Source: Phlebiopsis flavidoalba
Lineage: Eukaryota > Basidiomycota > Agaricomycetes > Polyporales > Phanerochaetaceae
Reading direction: 5' to 3'
Assembly: GCA_035772785.1 (NCBI GenBank)
Contig: JAOCPU010000002.1
Span: 558,001 to 622,000, forward strand
Length of the DNA: 64,000 nt
Translations under genes and position numbers: made by a program
The notes under the pieces: generated by a model
Database searches by the model: none
The model's input: only the letters and a program-made list of their open reading frames with translations
Told to the model about the DNA's origin: nothing
Shown here: positions 13,125 through 24,883 of the stretch, piece by piece
How the letters are laid out: every line of letters starts with the position of its first letter
Position numbering within the stretch: the first letter of the stretch is position 1

Positions 13125-14724
13125 ATGACCTTTGAGCGGTAACAACAACAACTCTGCAGGCCCATCCAACCCACGTACCCATTCCAACCATACGCCTCAC
13201 GGCTCCTTTGACGTCTCTGAACGCGACATGGCCAGAGAGAAGCACGAGAAGGGTCACTCGCACGTCGACATCGTCGTGAACCAAGACACCCTCGTCCTGC
13301 GCGGTACGGGCGTCGACGTTAACCCTGCTTTGCTCAGTGGCAATGTCGTGCTATACCTTTCGGAGCCAACATCTATCAAAGAGATCACCCTCCAGTTTAG
13401 GGGTAAGGCGCGCATACCGCCGTCCGCTAGCGAATCGTGAGTCATTTCAACATCCTTGGCGTGTCATATGCTCACCTCGACGCGCAGCCTTGCTCTGAAC
13501 TCATCACCACTAACCTATGTCGTGTGTAACCACGAGTGGTCGTTCCTCGAGGGAGCAAAGACGCACGCCCACACGCTCAAGGCAGGGCGCCACCTGTTCC
13601 CCTTTCAGCTGCACATCGGCGGCTCCCTACCCTCGTCTATCAGCACAACCGCGCTCGGCGGCGCGTCAGTCCACTACAAGCTCCGCGCCACCGTCGCCCG
13701 TCCCGGGTTCGCTCTTGGGCTATCCCATCGCGAGCTCCATGCCATCCACCCCATCAACATCTTGCGCGGCTTCAGCCCCGAGGCCCTCGAGTACCAACAG
13801 ACCCTCGAGATAGAGAACACATGGCCCGAAAAACTCATGTACTCTATCATGCGCGACCGTGTTCGCCAATGCGTTCTGTGTCGGATACTGGGCTTAGCGT
13901 GCTCTGGGCTAGCTGTGACAACAACCCCCTGGGGGCGCGCCAACAGACATCCTCACCCTGTTCCGTGCGCCACAATACTCAGGCGGGACGGCATTGTACA
14001 TCGCCTGCGCGCCGCACTCGAGGTGTTCCCTACCATCAAACCGCCCCACTGCGCCCCAAGTCCCGACTGCAAGGAGCCAGCTGCCTCAGAACCCAATACC
14101 CCCGAGAACCAACAGTTGCACGTGGTCACTGTCAAATCTGAGCTTGCTTCTCAGCCTGCAGCCCGACGCCCCGGGGGACGCCGAGTTTCCCCGTCCATTT
14201 TCCCCCCGAGTCCCCCCCCCCTAACGGAATCCTTTGGAACATACCCCCAACAGATTCATCCTCTTCCGAGCCGACATGTGCCAGATCCGAACCCTTCCAA
14301 GGTCGCCCCTGTCAGTTCGCCCACGGGAAGCAGGCGAGCGAACAGTCGCGCATACGAAGTCACGACCAGGTCCATCCAACGACGGCCTCACGACTCGTCG
14401 GTTCTCGCACGCAAAGCAGCAAATCAGCCGGCGACAGGCACGTACGTTTTCACAACAGGCAGCCACCGCGAGCCGCAACCTGCACGGTCCTGTTCCAACA
14501 TCTCGATGAAGCCCGTTCACGAGCCTCACGCAGCCACGGCTTTTGGGGCTCGGCAACCGCTCGCACTCGCCAAATCCACGCACTTCCCGCCTACCGCGTC
14601 GCGCTCCCGTCGACGGCACGTTAGTCCGAGCACGAACCGCCTGGAGCCGGCCCCCGGCTTCCGGGACAGCACATCAGACAGGCCTGGAGGCCTCCGGGCG
14701 GCGATAAACATTTTTCGCACATGA
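13125..14724 (+). CDS. Arrestin-domain-containing protein (fungal ART-like)
   Basis: Alpha-arrestin-like adaptor; such proteins link plasma-membrane transporters to ubiquitin ligases for endocytosis. Exon 1 carries DTLVLRGTGVDVNPALLSG, VVLYLSEPTSIKEITLQFRG and KARIPPSASES, then a GTGAGT donor near 13,439. Exon 2 resumes at a GCGCAG acceptor near 13,487 with SPLTYVVCNHEWSFLEG, LKAGRHLFPFQLHIGGSLPS, VHYKLRATVARPGF and LEIENTWPEKLMYSIM: the complete N-terminal arrestin fold. The likely ATG at 13,125 is separated from the open frame by one extra T in TTT. After about 13,860 the arrestin signal stops. The frame stays open to 14,724 but is only Pro/Ser/Arg-rich, and I find no C-terminal arrestin domain. 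That part may be a disordered tail, an intron, or frame-shifted sequence. Confidence 0.75.
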
Positions 14725-14729
14725 CACCA

Positions 14730-17700
14730 TTGACCCCCTGGATAGATGCACACCAGCTTCCGCGCAAATATGACGCAAGAACAGCTGCTCACCCCATCGC
14801 AGGTTTACGTCGAGACGCCCCGGAATCCCTCTAACGAACGGAATCGCATTCAGGAGCAGAGGGGTTCCTAGGTGGAGGGCGTTCAACACCCGCTGTCCGA
14901 GCTATGTTGCGCTTGCCGGTAGCTACTGAGAGAGAGTGAAGGTTGCTGCAGCTGGGTTCTGAAACGCAGCACCCCATTCTGAGCGGCATACCGACCTCGG
15001 CAAGCAGCAGCCATGAAACCCTCGCGGCCTGCATTTTTTTGGCCGTGTCGGTGCACGACGTGCCTGCCACCCGTGCGCCACCGCTATCCCCCGTCCGGTA
15101 ATTTCTTGCATCCCTTTGCGCTCGCCACCGCTCAAGACTGTAACTCTTTCAATTTCAATACCATCGGTTTTCGTATGGACCAACGGACACACCAACGTGT
15201 TTCCAATATCGCTTATAGGACTCATAGTACATTGTTCTCGATCCTTCACGACTACTTCAAGATAGACTTCACGTTTCACCCGCAGTCTCTGCATTTGTTA
15301 TTTTACAGCATACGAACCCTCTCATGACTTTAGTAACGTAGTTATTGACGACCCCACCGCTGCCCTTTTTATCTTGCCGGAGCTGCTTGTGTCTGCATTG
15401 CACTACACTTTTTGTTCAGTACAGACGACCCCATTCAAAGATCACTCATTCAACGGTTTAGAAGAACAAAAATTCATCACTTGTAATATACGACCGAACT
15501 CGCGGAGGGGTGGTTGTATTGCGCCGACGGGCTTCGACTCAGCCGTCGTGTCCGCGGAGGGGCATGTCGAGGCGCCGGGCGGGGACGCGCTCTGTCGCCG
15601 AGCCGAGCCCGCGGGGGTTCTTCAGGACCACATCCATCTTCTGCATTGTTGTGAGTGCATACGTCGTTCGCAAATACCCGGCTTATCTACACACCTGCAG
15701 GCTGCCTTCGTGGATGGACACTTTGAATAGCCTTTGTCCTCTGCTCCCTCGATGGGAGTTTGAGGGGAGGCACCCGCCGGGCGCGGTGCCCTCGAAGTGC
15801 AATTTGTGTTGCAAAGTTGCAAACAACTGGCGATGTCTGGAACATTGGGCCGTGTCCATTCTGCTCGAGGACTCGAGTCTGGGCTGAACCGCAGCTTTCC
15901 AACGACCGTGGCGTAAGTTTGAACACTCGTTGTGAACCTCTGAAGCTTGAGCGCATCTCTGAAATGGAGGTCTTACTTCAACCTTCAAGCGCACCGGTGA
16001 GTCTTTCACGGAATGTATACGATCCTGCAAACGCTTACTCCCAGGCACGCACAGGTACGAACAAAGTTTGACTTGACTCAGCCATGAACGCCTGTGCCTG
16101 GGTGTGGCCCCAATGTGCTGTCGAGGGGTGGGGGCGCGAACCTCCTCCCATTCGTCTGCGCGATGGCCGACAGGGAGCACCAGCACTAACCAACATACCG
16201 TCCCCGCGCACGGAGAAGAACTGCGACCGGTAGGCCACGATTTCTTTAGCCGATTCGGGCTGGCACCACGATGGCACCGAGGTTCCTGGCGTGGTGGCCC
16301 CGTCCTCCCGCCAAGTTCATAACCTCTCTTCCAGCGAGGGAAGCGGGGATTCCAGGCTTCGACTTGCGACTCCGTCCTTCCGTTCGACTTCCTACAGCTT
16401 CCTACAACGCACATTTGATTCTCGTTTCGGATCTTGCCGGTGGAAAGAGCGAGATAGGGCGTTTGGGCGTGGCAGGCCGCCGGAGTCTCTTACGGATACC
16501 TACGATCCACTCTGGCTGTATGCACCCCTTCATATACTCATTATGGTGACCCAGATGCTTTCCTGAAAGTGACGATCTGCGGTCTCCGGCTATCAGCCAT
16601 AGCTGCAAGTTTTCCTTACTAAAAGCCTCTGGCGCGCGACCCAAAGGCACACTGTCCAGATGGTCCTCACCGGGCCGTTGCTGCAAGTCAGGTCGGTTGG
16701 TCGCGATTGTCGAATGGTCGCAGAAGCGATCTTTATTCGCGCTTGTGAGCTCGACCGATACGACTCTTATCCGTGCCCGCGCGGCGACATCTGGGATCGC
16801 ACACTTTTAGCAGGTCGTTCCGCGTTATGTCGTAAATGCAATGGTTTCGTATGGACGTACGTCCTGTGGTATGGGTTTGCGGCCAGTCAACGGTAACGGC
16901 ACGGAGTACCTATCCAAAGGGCACAGGCCGTCACGCCTGAAGTAGTACGGCGATTGTCGTACGGAACATTTACGGCCAGGCCTTTATTTACCCTCCAGGG
17001 ATGAAACAATGCTGGACAAATATGTCATCTTTGTCCTCGTAGACCAGGTCGATACCTATGCGTAACTCCGAGCACATGTTCCCCCTTCCAGGATTCTGGG
17101 GGTCGAATCACTTACCAAAATCGCTTCTGGTGTTTTAACAGCCACATCTGGCTTCCTCGGCCAACACCTCCTCGCCTAAATGCGGTTTTAGGCATTTCTG
17201 GGTACGTCGGCCGCGGCTAGAGGTGGGGGGGGGCAGGTATGTTAAATGTTTGAATCATTAACACATTACCTGGTGGTTGTGGCTATATTGGATAGGCAGG
17301 ACTGTCCTGCTTGATAGCACGACCCTTGACAAGACTAACGAGTGAAATCGCGTGAAGAATTCCTGTCTTATCAGCAAGAAGATGACCAGACTGCAACCTG
17401 TGCTGTTATATAATTCACTGCCACGAGTATGATTCTTTTTTTCAATGTGGAGAATTAATCTACACATTTCTGGTACAAATTGCCCACATCCACGAGACCT
17501 CATTGGCGTCTGACTCACGTGCTCAGTTCCCTAGTGAGTGGCGAACGCACAACAGAAAGACGCATGCGCAGGTATGACTAGTGTCCCGATCCCTGAGAAG
17601 AAACGATCTGTCCAGGAAGATCGCAAGAACGTCACACACTGCCACCGACTGTCGCGCCCGGACAGCACAGCCCCAGAATTAGTTTACGCGCCGGCTTGTT

Positions 17701-18060
17701 GAGAACACAAATCGATAGACGCAACGAGACTTTCATGCACGGATCGGTACGTGATGAAATATTTAGGCTATCTCTATTTTGGTAAATGGATGGACGTTGG
17801 TCGGGGTCCCAGCTTTTAAACCGTTTGTATTTAAACAGTCGGGTTTCAGGAAATCCAGCAAAAAACTCGTCACCAGTTCATTTCACTACTGACAGAAATC
17901 GAGCTAGCATTACTGTGGCGCCACAGGATAATCGCATACGCGCGACATACTCCTCCAAGAGTACGTGCCCGACTGCGGACGCGCGCCGCTATTTCGGTAT
18001 ATGACCGATATTACAAACTTGCACGTCTCGGCGTGACAGGGATCGAGCGATGCGATAGCC
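14730..18060. other. 3.3-kb stretch without a supported gene
   Basis: Between the arrestin and cupin genes. There are many overlapping frames, the longest being 243 codons on the minus strand at 15,683-16,414; it is Arg/Ser/Pro-rich without family motifs and is opposed by frames on the other strand. Possible exon pieces on the plus strand near 15,840-16,010 could not be tied to any family. A G-rich tract (G9) is at about 17,225. Confidence 0.4.
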
Positions 18061-18062
18061 GT

Positions 18063-18070
18063 TATAAAAG
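18063..18070 (+). promoter_or_regulatory. TATA box of the cupin gene
   Basis: TATAAAAG lies 54 bases upstream of the ATG at 18,124 and is followed by a short leader. This is a good core-promoter arrangement for a filamentous fungus and supports the start chosen for the cupin gene. Confidence 0.6.
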
Positions 18071-18123
18071 CCGCGCTCCCTGTTTCACGAAATATACAAC
18101 GAGACATTTGGATCTAGCCAAAC

Positions 18124-19012
18124 ATGCCTTCGACAACTATCCCGCTTGACAATCCTCACTTTCAACCGCGATCGCAACAGCGTACGCTTGCCTGCATCAC
18201 CCCGAGGTATCCCATGAAACACACGAGACGAACCATGGCATGCGCATACATGCCCAACACCGAGCGCGCGCAGAAGGACATGACGGGTGTTTCTAAGAAC
18301 ATCGATCAAGGTCCGCGTCCGGAACAGCACCGAGACGTTCCGCCGGTGCCGGGTGCGGTGGAACGGTGCGGAACAGCCAGGTGGCGCGTGGCCCATTGTG
18401 CATTGTAGTGCGCGGTGTTCTTTCTAACATTTTGCGCTATTGTTCATCAGACTATCCACGTCTGGGCGGCGATATTGGCGCTATAGGGTATGGCGTAAGT
18501 TTACTGTGGTTCGTCGTTTTATTGCTACTGCGGGAAGACTGCGATGTAGCGACAGAAAATCCACACCGTCGACCAGCACCTCAACTTTCTCTCCGGAAGC
18601 GCAGACGCCATCGTAAACGGAAAGACTGTGAGCGTATCACGGCATTGAGTGGACTATATGCGTGTTTAGCGTCGTGTAGGAGCGTGTCGGACCTGGTGAC
18701 CATGTCATCGTACCTGCAGGCGCGAAGCATAACGTGAGTCGCTTGTGTGACTGAATAGTTGAATGAGGTGCTGGACCGCCTTACGTAGTTCATTAACAAG
18801 GGCCAGACTCCCTTGATTCTCTCAACTGTGAGTCCAGAAAACCGCGACCCTCCTCTTTACCTTCCTGACCCTGAGAAACAGGTATACGCCCCTGCCGAGC
18901 ACAAGGCTGACACAGTCCAACCGACTCTCTTGAGCAAGGCGAGGAGCTTGAGCGGACGCCGGCAAGGATGAGCCGCCCCGAGTGGGCCCAGGAGCTGCAC
19001 AAGAAGGAATAG
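18124..19012 (+). CDS. Small cupin-domain protein
   Basis: Single-domain cupin of the phosphomannose-isomerase-like type; the substrate is unknown. The start MPSTTIPLDNPHF follows a TATA box. The diagnostic part lies in mixed frames: VDQHLNFLSGSADAIVNGKT at about 18,565-18,625, then ERVGPGDHVIVPAGAKHN ending at a GTGAGT donor near 18,733. The final exons read FINKGQTPLILSTV (18,790), a GTGAGT...CAG intron, YAPAEHKADTVQPT (18,883) and ERTPARMSRPEWAQELHKKE, stopping with TAG at 19,010-19,012. The GDHVIVPAGAKHNF stretch is the second conserved cupin box, with the metal-ligand His kept. The first box, expected between about 18,180 and 18,560, is not securely read. Domain order, spacing and short introns fit small fungal cupins of about 160-190 residues. 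Confidence 0.65.
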
Positions 19013-19339
19013 ACTGAGATATGACCTGCACATAATAATGGACCCTGTGATTGTACATCAGACCCTGGAGCATCAGCATGTATAAGTATATCTCCTGTAG
19101 CCAATGACACAGAATTGTCAGTGGAAGTTTTGAAGTCGTGAAGTTGTCTACAATGAACAATGAAAATGAGAAAGCAAAAGTACGATATACATCCAGTCCG
19201 TTACAGTCCGTTGTTTTGAAGGAGGCAAGGCAGTCCGGGCTTTGCCCCGCCATGAGGAGCCGCGTGTGGAAGAAAGCGGAATAGCCGTAGCAGATAACCG
19301 TCCTTCAGCTAGTTCCGCTTCAGAGTTATAAATCGCGAA

Positions 19340-20860
19340 GCTACAGAAAAACGTCCTCGGGAAGAACTCCTTGATTCCCTGAGCAGCCATCCCTCCGTCG
19401 TGCTGTACACCCAACTGCCATCATACATGCGAGGGATGAACTCGACCCTCAAAGCCTTGTTTGACGCGACGCAGCTCAAGCAAGCACGTCCTCCACCGGC
19501 CTTACCAATTCTTCATTCATGACCATTGAAAATACGCATGCACCGTCTTGATCGTGACCACCTTGAACTGCGCCGCGCCCCCCGGAGCGACGCGAGCGTG
19601 CGCGCGACGCTGAGCCACACGCGCGCCGCGGTGTCCGGCGCCAGCGCGAGGTCGAGCCAGCGCCAGCCGCTCGAGCGCGGTGCACGGCGCGAGGTCGAGC
19701 GGGTTGTGTTCTGTAAACTGGATGCATGGTCAGCGGGTCGAGCGGGGGTGACGGGGGGAGGGCGCACGTTCGAAAGGCGAGGCGGGGCGCACGGCGGGTT
19801 CCTCGCTGACGGTCCATGCGAGGGCTGCGCAGGCGCGGCTCCCGAGGTCTTTGTGCAGCAGCGTTCTGCAGGGCTTGTTGGACGCGGGCGGGAGAGGTCT
19901 GGGTCGGGCGATGGGGTCCTCTGGGGCGAGGCACTTTAGGAACTGGAGGGTGGATATGCAGGGCGATTGGATCAGGTCGGTGAAGAACGAGGGGGCGACG
20001 GTGGAGTTGTGTAGTTCGAAAGGCGGCGCAGGCAGGTGGGGTAGGCAGAGCCGGGCGCGATGGCGGGCTGGCGCGTCGAAGGATTTCCGTGGTACCCGCG
20101 GAGAGCTGAGCTTCTGCAGGTTACACGAGGAAGCAGCGGAGGAGAGATGCGGTGTGTGCTTCGCAGTTGGGTCTGCTTGCCGTGAAGGCGGGGGTCCGTA
20201 GTCCTACGACCCAGTCTTTCGAGAGGTGTCGGCGTCCAGACTTGTGCAGGCGACGAGGGGAGGTTTATCACCATCCTCGAGAGCATGATTTCCTTGAGCC
20301 TCGGGAGTAGCTCGATGAGTGCCTGGAACAGGTTAAGGTCGATTCTTACTAAACCGACGTCCCATGTCCGGGAACCATTGGAGCGCGCGATGCAGCCTCA
20401 GCCTCCGCACGGCCCGACTTATATGTGGATTCCGCTTGAAGAACCCATGTATAGTGACGAGCCCATGGATTGCGACCTCTTGACCGTATGGGGAGGAGGA
20501 TGCGTCGCTTGTCGAGTGGCTCACGTGCGAGCTTGCCCTTCCAAAACGTACTGTCCGTGAACTCGGCGATGGAGAACGACACATCAGCGAAGAGATGATC
20601 AAGCACATTTGAGACCGCCAGAGACGGCACACGAGCGCCACTGCGCGCAGGTCAGTGGTTTTGTCTTCGAGGTCGGCAAGCGTCGTCCGGGCTTGCCGGT
20701 GCGGATGGTCGTTAAAGATGGCGTCGAGCAGCTCCGGCGGGAGGTCGTTCACGTGTTCCGAGGGCGATCGCGGACCGGGCGATCGGCGCGTAGTAAGTGT
20801 TGTCCATGGGAGATATCCATGGAGATATCCAATGCTACCGTCCATGGCAAAGCACAAGCT
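19340..20860 (-). CDS. F-box domain protein
   Basis: Probable substrate-recognition subunit of an SCF ubiquitin ligase, of the large Agaricomycete F-box family. The F-box is clear at about 20,620-20,750: VNDLPPELLDAIFNDHPH, then a linker and LRAVALVCRLWRS. After a frameshift the protein continues as VLDHLFADVSFSIAEFTDST, FFKRNPHISRAVRRLRLHRA, ALIELLPRLKEIMLSRMVIN (LRR-like, about 20,270-20,330) and, near 19,400-19,450, RVEFIPRMYDGSWVYSTTEG followed by EFFPRTF. The middle (19,500-19,900) is very GC-rich and frame-ambiguous. It is convergent with the cupin gene, about 330 bases apart. Its target is unknown. A near-repeat, gagatatccatg, lies in the 5' part at about 20,810-20,833. Confidence 0.75.
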
Positions 20861-20869
20861 CTAACTTGC

Positions 20870-21405
20870 CTCTAGTTCGCCTGCCCTCTCCATGTGATGC
20901 CACTCCACGCTGTGTCAGTCCCGAATGTTTTTTTCTAAGCCAAAAGCGTACGCACAATCCGCGAAACGTGTGTAGCTCTCGCCTCTCTACCGCCTGCACT
21001 TCACCAAACGAGAGAAACTCTCGGGCGTGGGCCAGCTTCTGGAGAGCAAGGATAAGTCAGCGCGGTGAAGAGTCGGTGTGAACGGCGGCAGGCAGACGGC
21101 ACAGGTATGAGAGACTTGAGCATGAGAGGCACCGGAGCCATGGCGCCCCGTCCGGCGCCACAATCCTCTTCCCCAAACACCGCCACACACCGCGCGATAT
21201 TGTCGATGGAAAGTTGGGAACCCCGTAATATCCGTGTGAACCGTTACCGTCGCAGCGCAGAATATCCAGCTCCAAGGAAACACATTGGTACCTGGCGCAA
21301 TATCGCAAATTATGACCTCTACATTGATTTTCTACAGCTGCTGTACAATATTCCTGAATACTACTCTAGTCTACGCCTATGAATACAATAGTAGCGCGTG
21401 CGCGC
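20870..21405. other. Spacer upstream of the F-box gene
   Basis: No family recognised. It should contain the F-box gene promoter (minus strand) and the 3' region of the minus-strand gene at 21.4-22.0 kb. Confidence 0.35.
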
Positions 21406-21411
21406 AATTAG

Positions 21412-21990
21412 ATGTTCTTGAGAACGCCCTCGCCCTCGGCAAGGACGCAGGGGCCGCCGTTAGATGACCTTGTCGCAAGGCCGTTCTCGTTGATGTACTC
21501 AACGATGCCCTCGTCGTCAGCTCCGGGCTGGAGCAGAGGGAGGGGATTCCGAGAGCCTTGGCTTGCCTCGAGCAGGCCGAGGGTGATCTATGGGATATAT
21601 AATGAGGTTGCTGGCGCTGAGATGGAGAAGCTTGTGTGTACCTTGGGGCCCGTAATAACGCTCACGGAGGTGTGGGTTGGGTCGGGGAGCTCCGCGAGAG
21701 CGCGGATGGCAGCGATGCCTTGGATTCGTCCTCCTTCTGCTCAAGGCGGTCAGTCTGCTATTCTCAGACCAGCGGGGAGAAACGCACGGGGTGGACGGGG
21801 GTGACCTCCTTGTTGTGCTCAACGTACCACTTGAGCACCTAGGAGATGAGATAGTGAATATTGAGAGCCAACAATAGCATATGATGACACGTACCTTGGT
21901 GCCAACCTGGCCTCGTCCTTGGACGCGCCACAACGGCGTAGTGAGGGGAGGCAAGGAAGCCTTCTTCTGTTCCTCAGTGCCGGGCATGTT
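21412..21990 (-). CDS. Unidentified small protein, three exons
   Basis: I do not recognise the family, but gene structure is good. MPGTEEQKKASLPPLTTPLW begins at complement 21,987 after a CT-rich leader with a TATA-like AATAAAAG about 90 bases upstream. Exon 1 ends at GTACGT near 21,893. The intron ends CTCCTAG at about 21,840. Exon 2 reads VLKWYVEHNKEVTPVHPVRF, then in another frame DRLEQKEDESKA and AIRALAELPDPTHTSV. Exon 3 reads ITLGLLEASQG (21,570) and GADDEGIVEYINENG, ending near 21,412. It has no signal peptide or membrane segment, and would be a soluble protein of about 140-150 residues if repaired. At least two frameshifts are present. Confidence 0.45.
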
Positions 21991-23300
21991 TAGATAGAAG
22001 TAGTTCTAGAGTTGAGTAGTGGAGACGTGAGTGTGTATGAGAGCTGGCTCTGGCCTCTCGACCGTCGTCGCTCCAGGCTTTTATTCCCTCTGCTCGCGAC
22101 CGCCACGTCAGGAGGCCCGCGAATGGTGTCAAGACACCGCTCCTTGCGCCTTCGATGTCGGGCTCACAGAAGCTGGGGGAGTAAGCCCTACCATGACATT
22201 TTCGCGACACTGATGGATGACGACCAGTGAGAAGACAACGTATGTCTTATCATTTTCCTCGCCGACGCCAAATGTCGTGAAAAAAAAACGTCGTCCAAGC
22301 CTGTCGCGCTCGCCTCTCTACGCGCCTCCGAGGCTACCCCGCGCCGCGCCTGGGTCCCGCGGACGCGTCTCCGCCTGCCCTAAAGTGCGGTGGTCCGTGC
22401 GCAAGCGTCGCGGTATATAACCCATGGCCCGCCCATCTGAAAAACTCATACTTAACCTTGATGGCACATGCCCCTTCATATACCTGGGGTGTGTGGGCCG
22501 TGGGGGGCCATCCATAGCACGGCGACCCTGTCCTCAGAGGGAACCTGCGGTTTGTACGGGCTTCGGCTCGTGCACCGTCCTAATATTTTCCTGTCCTGTT
22601 TCGGCCCTCGGGCTGGGCAGGCCATTTTTTTGGTCTCAAAGTGTGCGTGGCTAACCCTAACCCTACATGCTTACTCAATAAAGTAATTTTGAACAAATAC
22701 CCGTGTGATTTGGTGTGAATCTGCTCAAAGCCGTCGTATCCGGGCAAGTTTTGTACGCTTTATCGCATACACCCATCCTTCACCTGCTCTCGAGTGTACA
22801 GAAGACGACCACTATGTCTACAATGTATTGTTTCTCTTGAAGTTGCGAGCTCTGCTGTGTACTGATTGTGAACCATAGTGCAGATCCGTGGGTATATTCT
22901 CAACATCGCTACCCTTGATCATCATCGCCCGCGCGCAAAGAATGTGAACTGCGCAGTTTCATGGCCATATCTTCGCGACTGCGCGACGTGAGCAATGCGG
23001 TCCAAATACATTGTCGGCGCGTCGACATTGCGAACAGGCCCCGACTAGCATGCCATGTACAGACAACCTCACGTTCAATAGCCAGTCGCGCACGAAGGCG
23101 GTGTACGGGCCACCGGGCGGGCGTTTCTTTGCACTACCTTCGCGATCGGTAGTGGCTCTCAGGGGCTTTCGAAGTTGGCTGCAACACACGCATATCCAGG
23201 GGTTGTCCGTTTCCAGCGTTAGCACCACCTCCAGGTCCCATAAATACCGCCTCCTCGCGCATGTAGGCAACCGTCCATCCCCGCAAGACGAACTTTCATA
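21991..23300. other. Intergenic, with short telomere-like repeat
   Basis: Between two divergently oriented genes. There is no recognisable coding sequence. CTAACCCTAACCCTA at 22,651-22,665 is two and a half units of the common fungal telomere repeat. An AATAAA lies at about 22,677. Confidence 0.45.
22651..22665. repeat. Telomere-like repeat, 2.5 units of CCCTAA
   Basis: Perfect CTAACCCTAACCCTA. It could be a chance match, a telo-box type protein-binding site, or a scar of break repair. It is too short to indicate a chromosome end. Confidence 0.7.
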
Positions 23301-23305
23301 CTACG

Positions 23306-24697
23306 ATGATCTACTACGCAAGACGAACTTCTCGACAAGCGACATACAGGCAAGAGTTCCAGTCTCCCGAGGGCCCTCCTCCAGGGTACGACCAACGCTC
23401 TCAAAATACAAACCCCTTCGCTCGTGCGCCCTCGCCCGCTGCGCATCCAGCTACCCTCCCAGCCCAGGATTCAGCGGCTCTCTACAAAAAAACTGGCCCC
23501 AACTAACCAAACACTACTCACCACCACATCCACAACCCAACTACCCCCAAACAACCACCACCCCCCAACTATACATGTACGGCACAAAAACCCTCCAATG
23601 TATCAATCCTCATCCAACGTCCATCTCTCGCCCCAACCGACGAGCCGACCGACAACGCCCCGGGGCCAGCAGCTCCAAATCCTCGAGCTTACCTCTCCGG
23701 CATCTTCGGGCACCAGCCTCGAGAGCCTGCTCAACCCGCCGCGCGCCCTCCTTCGCGCGCGCGCCGCAGCAGGCGCGTACGCGCCGTTCCCGCCGTGCGT
23801 TCACACCGCGGGAGCCTCGGGACGGGCTCGACGGCGGGTTTCGCGCCGCTGCCCGCTTTCGCCGCCGGCGGCAGGTGCAGCAGCGCACCCGTTTGCGACG
23901 CACGATGTCAACGAGGAGGAACTGGACGCGCTTTTTGGGCGATCTGAAGAACGATTGGGACGCTCTCGCTCTCGCGATGAAGTAGGATTGTCGCGAATGT
24001 GTGCGTGCCTATGGCGATGGGGGTGGGGCTTATGGGTGGGTGAGTGTTTGCGCGTCGTGGGTAGAGGGGAGTGTGCTGACGGTGATATAGGGTTCTTCTT
24101 GACCAAGGTGTTTTGAGAATCGCATGAAGAGCAAGAAGTCGGGCCAGGCGGCTAGTCAGCTCATCGAATATTGGAATAACGTAAGCAGCAGTCTTTCCAC
24201 ACACCCATTACGAGTGTCCTGACCCGTCATTCTCTAGTATTTCTTCCGCCCCCGTATGATGGAAGTCACGCTCGTGCACGGCCACACAGTGTACAACAGC
24301 TCCAGCGCGCTGCCTCCCCAAATGGTCCAGCAAGGCTACCCGACGCAGAGAAGACAGAGACGACGACTCCTCGAGTTCCTCGAGCTCCGACTCCTCCGAC
24401 TCAGAGGACGATCGCAAGCACGACCATCAGGTCGGCCCGTGGCGGCTTACTCATAGACCGGACGAGAGCGTTGAGAGAACAGAGGCGAGAGCAGAGAAGC
24501 GGGCCAGGAGAGATGAGAGGAGGGAACAGAAACGGGAGCGGAGGGACGAGAGGAGGGAGGATAAGCGCGCTCGGAGGGGAGGAGAGGAGTAAGAGAGAGG
24601 AAAACGCGAGCGTAAGGGCAAGCGTAGTCAGGAGAAGGCGGATAGAAAGGAGCCCTGGAGGGTTGTGGTATCCTACAAGCCTCTCACAGCTATGTGA
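23306..24697 (+). CDS. Low-complexity protein with Ser/Asp tract and basic helical C-terminus
   Basis: The family is unknown to me. The N-terminal half (from about 23,306) is rich in Pro, Gln, Ser and Tyr (FQSPEGPPPGYDQR, PSPAAHPATLPAQDSAALYK) and disordered. NEEELDALFGRSEERLGRS precedes a probable GTAGGA donor near 23,983. A short exon, RMKSKKSGQAASQLIEYWNN (24,124-24,180), ends in GTAAGC and splices at TCTCTAG (about 24,237) to YFFRPRMMEVTLVHGHTVYN, the most conserved-looking part. An acidic Ser/Asp run then leads into a long Glu/Arg/Lys stretch predicted to be helical, ending VVSYKPLTAM with TGA at 24,695-24,697. Nuclear RNA-related proteins often look like this, but that is inference. A frameshift near 24,350 separates the last two parts. 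Confidence 0.5.
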
Positions 24698-24822
24698 GGT
24701 GACGAAACCCCGCCGATAACTCGCGATGTGTCTTATATCCAGTCAGCTTGGTTAGCTCAGAATCCACAAATCACCCTAGCCCGTTGCCTTTGCTGAAAAT
24801 CAACATGTATTCTGCTTTACCG

Positions 24823-24828
24823 TGAATA
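24823..24828 (+). terminator. Possible polyadenylation signal
   Basis: AATAAA about 130 bases after the stop of the low-complexity protein gene, in the spacer shared with the convergent CLC gene. Confidence 0.35.
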
Positions 24829-24883
24829 AACTACGACCAAGGAAAATAACTTAGCTATTCGAGAATGTAAACCTACACATAGA

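Noticed and set aside
15683..16414. 243-codon open frame on the minus strand
   Set aside because: Arg/Ser/Pro/Gly-rich with no motif, no splice logic, and overlapped by open frames on the other strand; GC-driven chance is more likely.
20809..20833. Near-tandem gagatatccatg words
   Set aside because: Lies inside the 5' coding part of the F-box gene as a short local duplication; too short to be a regulatory or mobile repeat.
23011..23985. 324-codon plus frame
   Set aside because: Overlaps the low-complexity protein gene; the frame leading into the recognisable later exons is a different one, and the upstream part is probably promoter.
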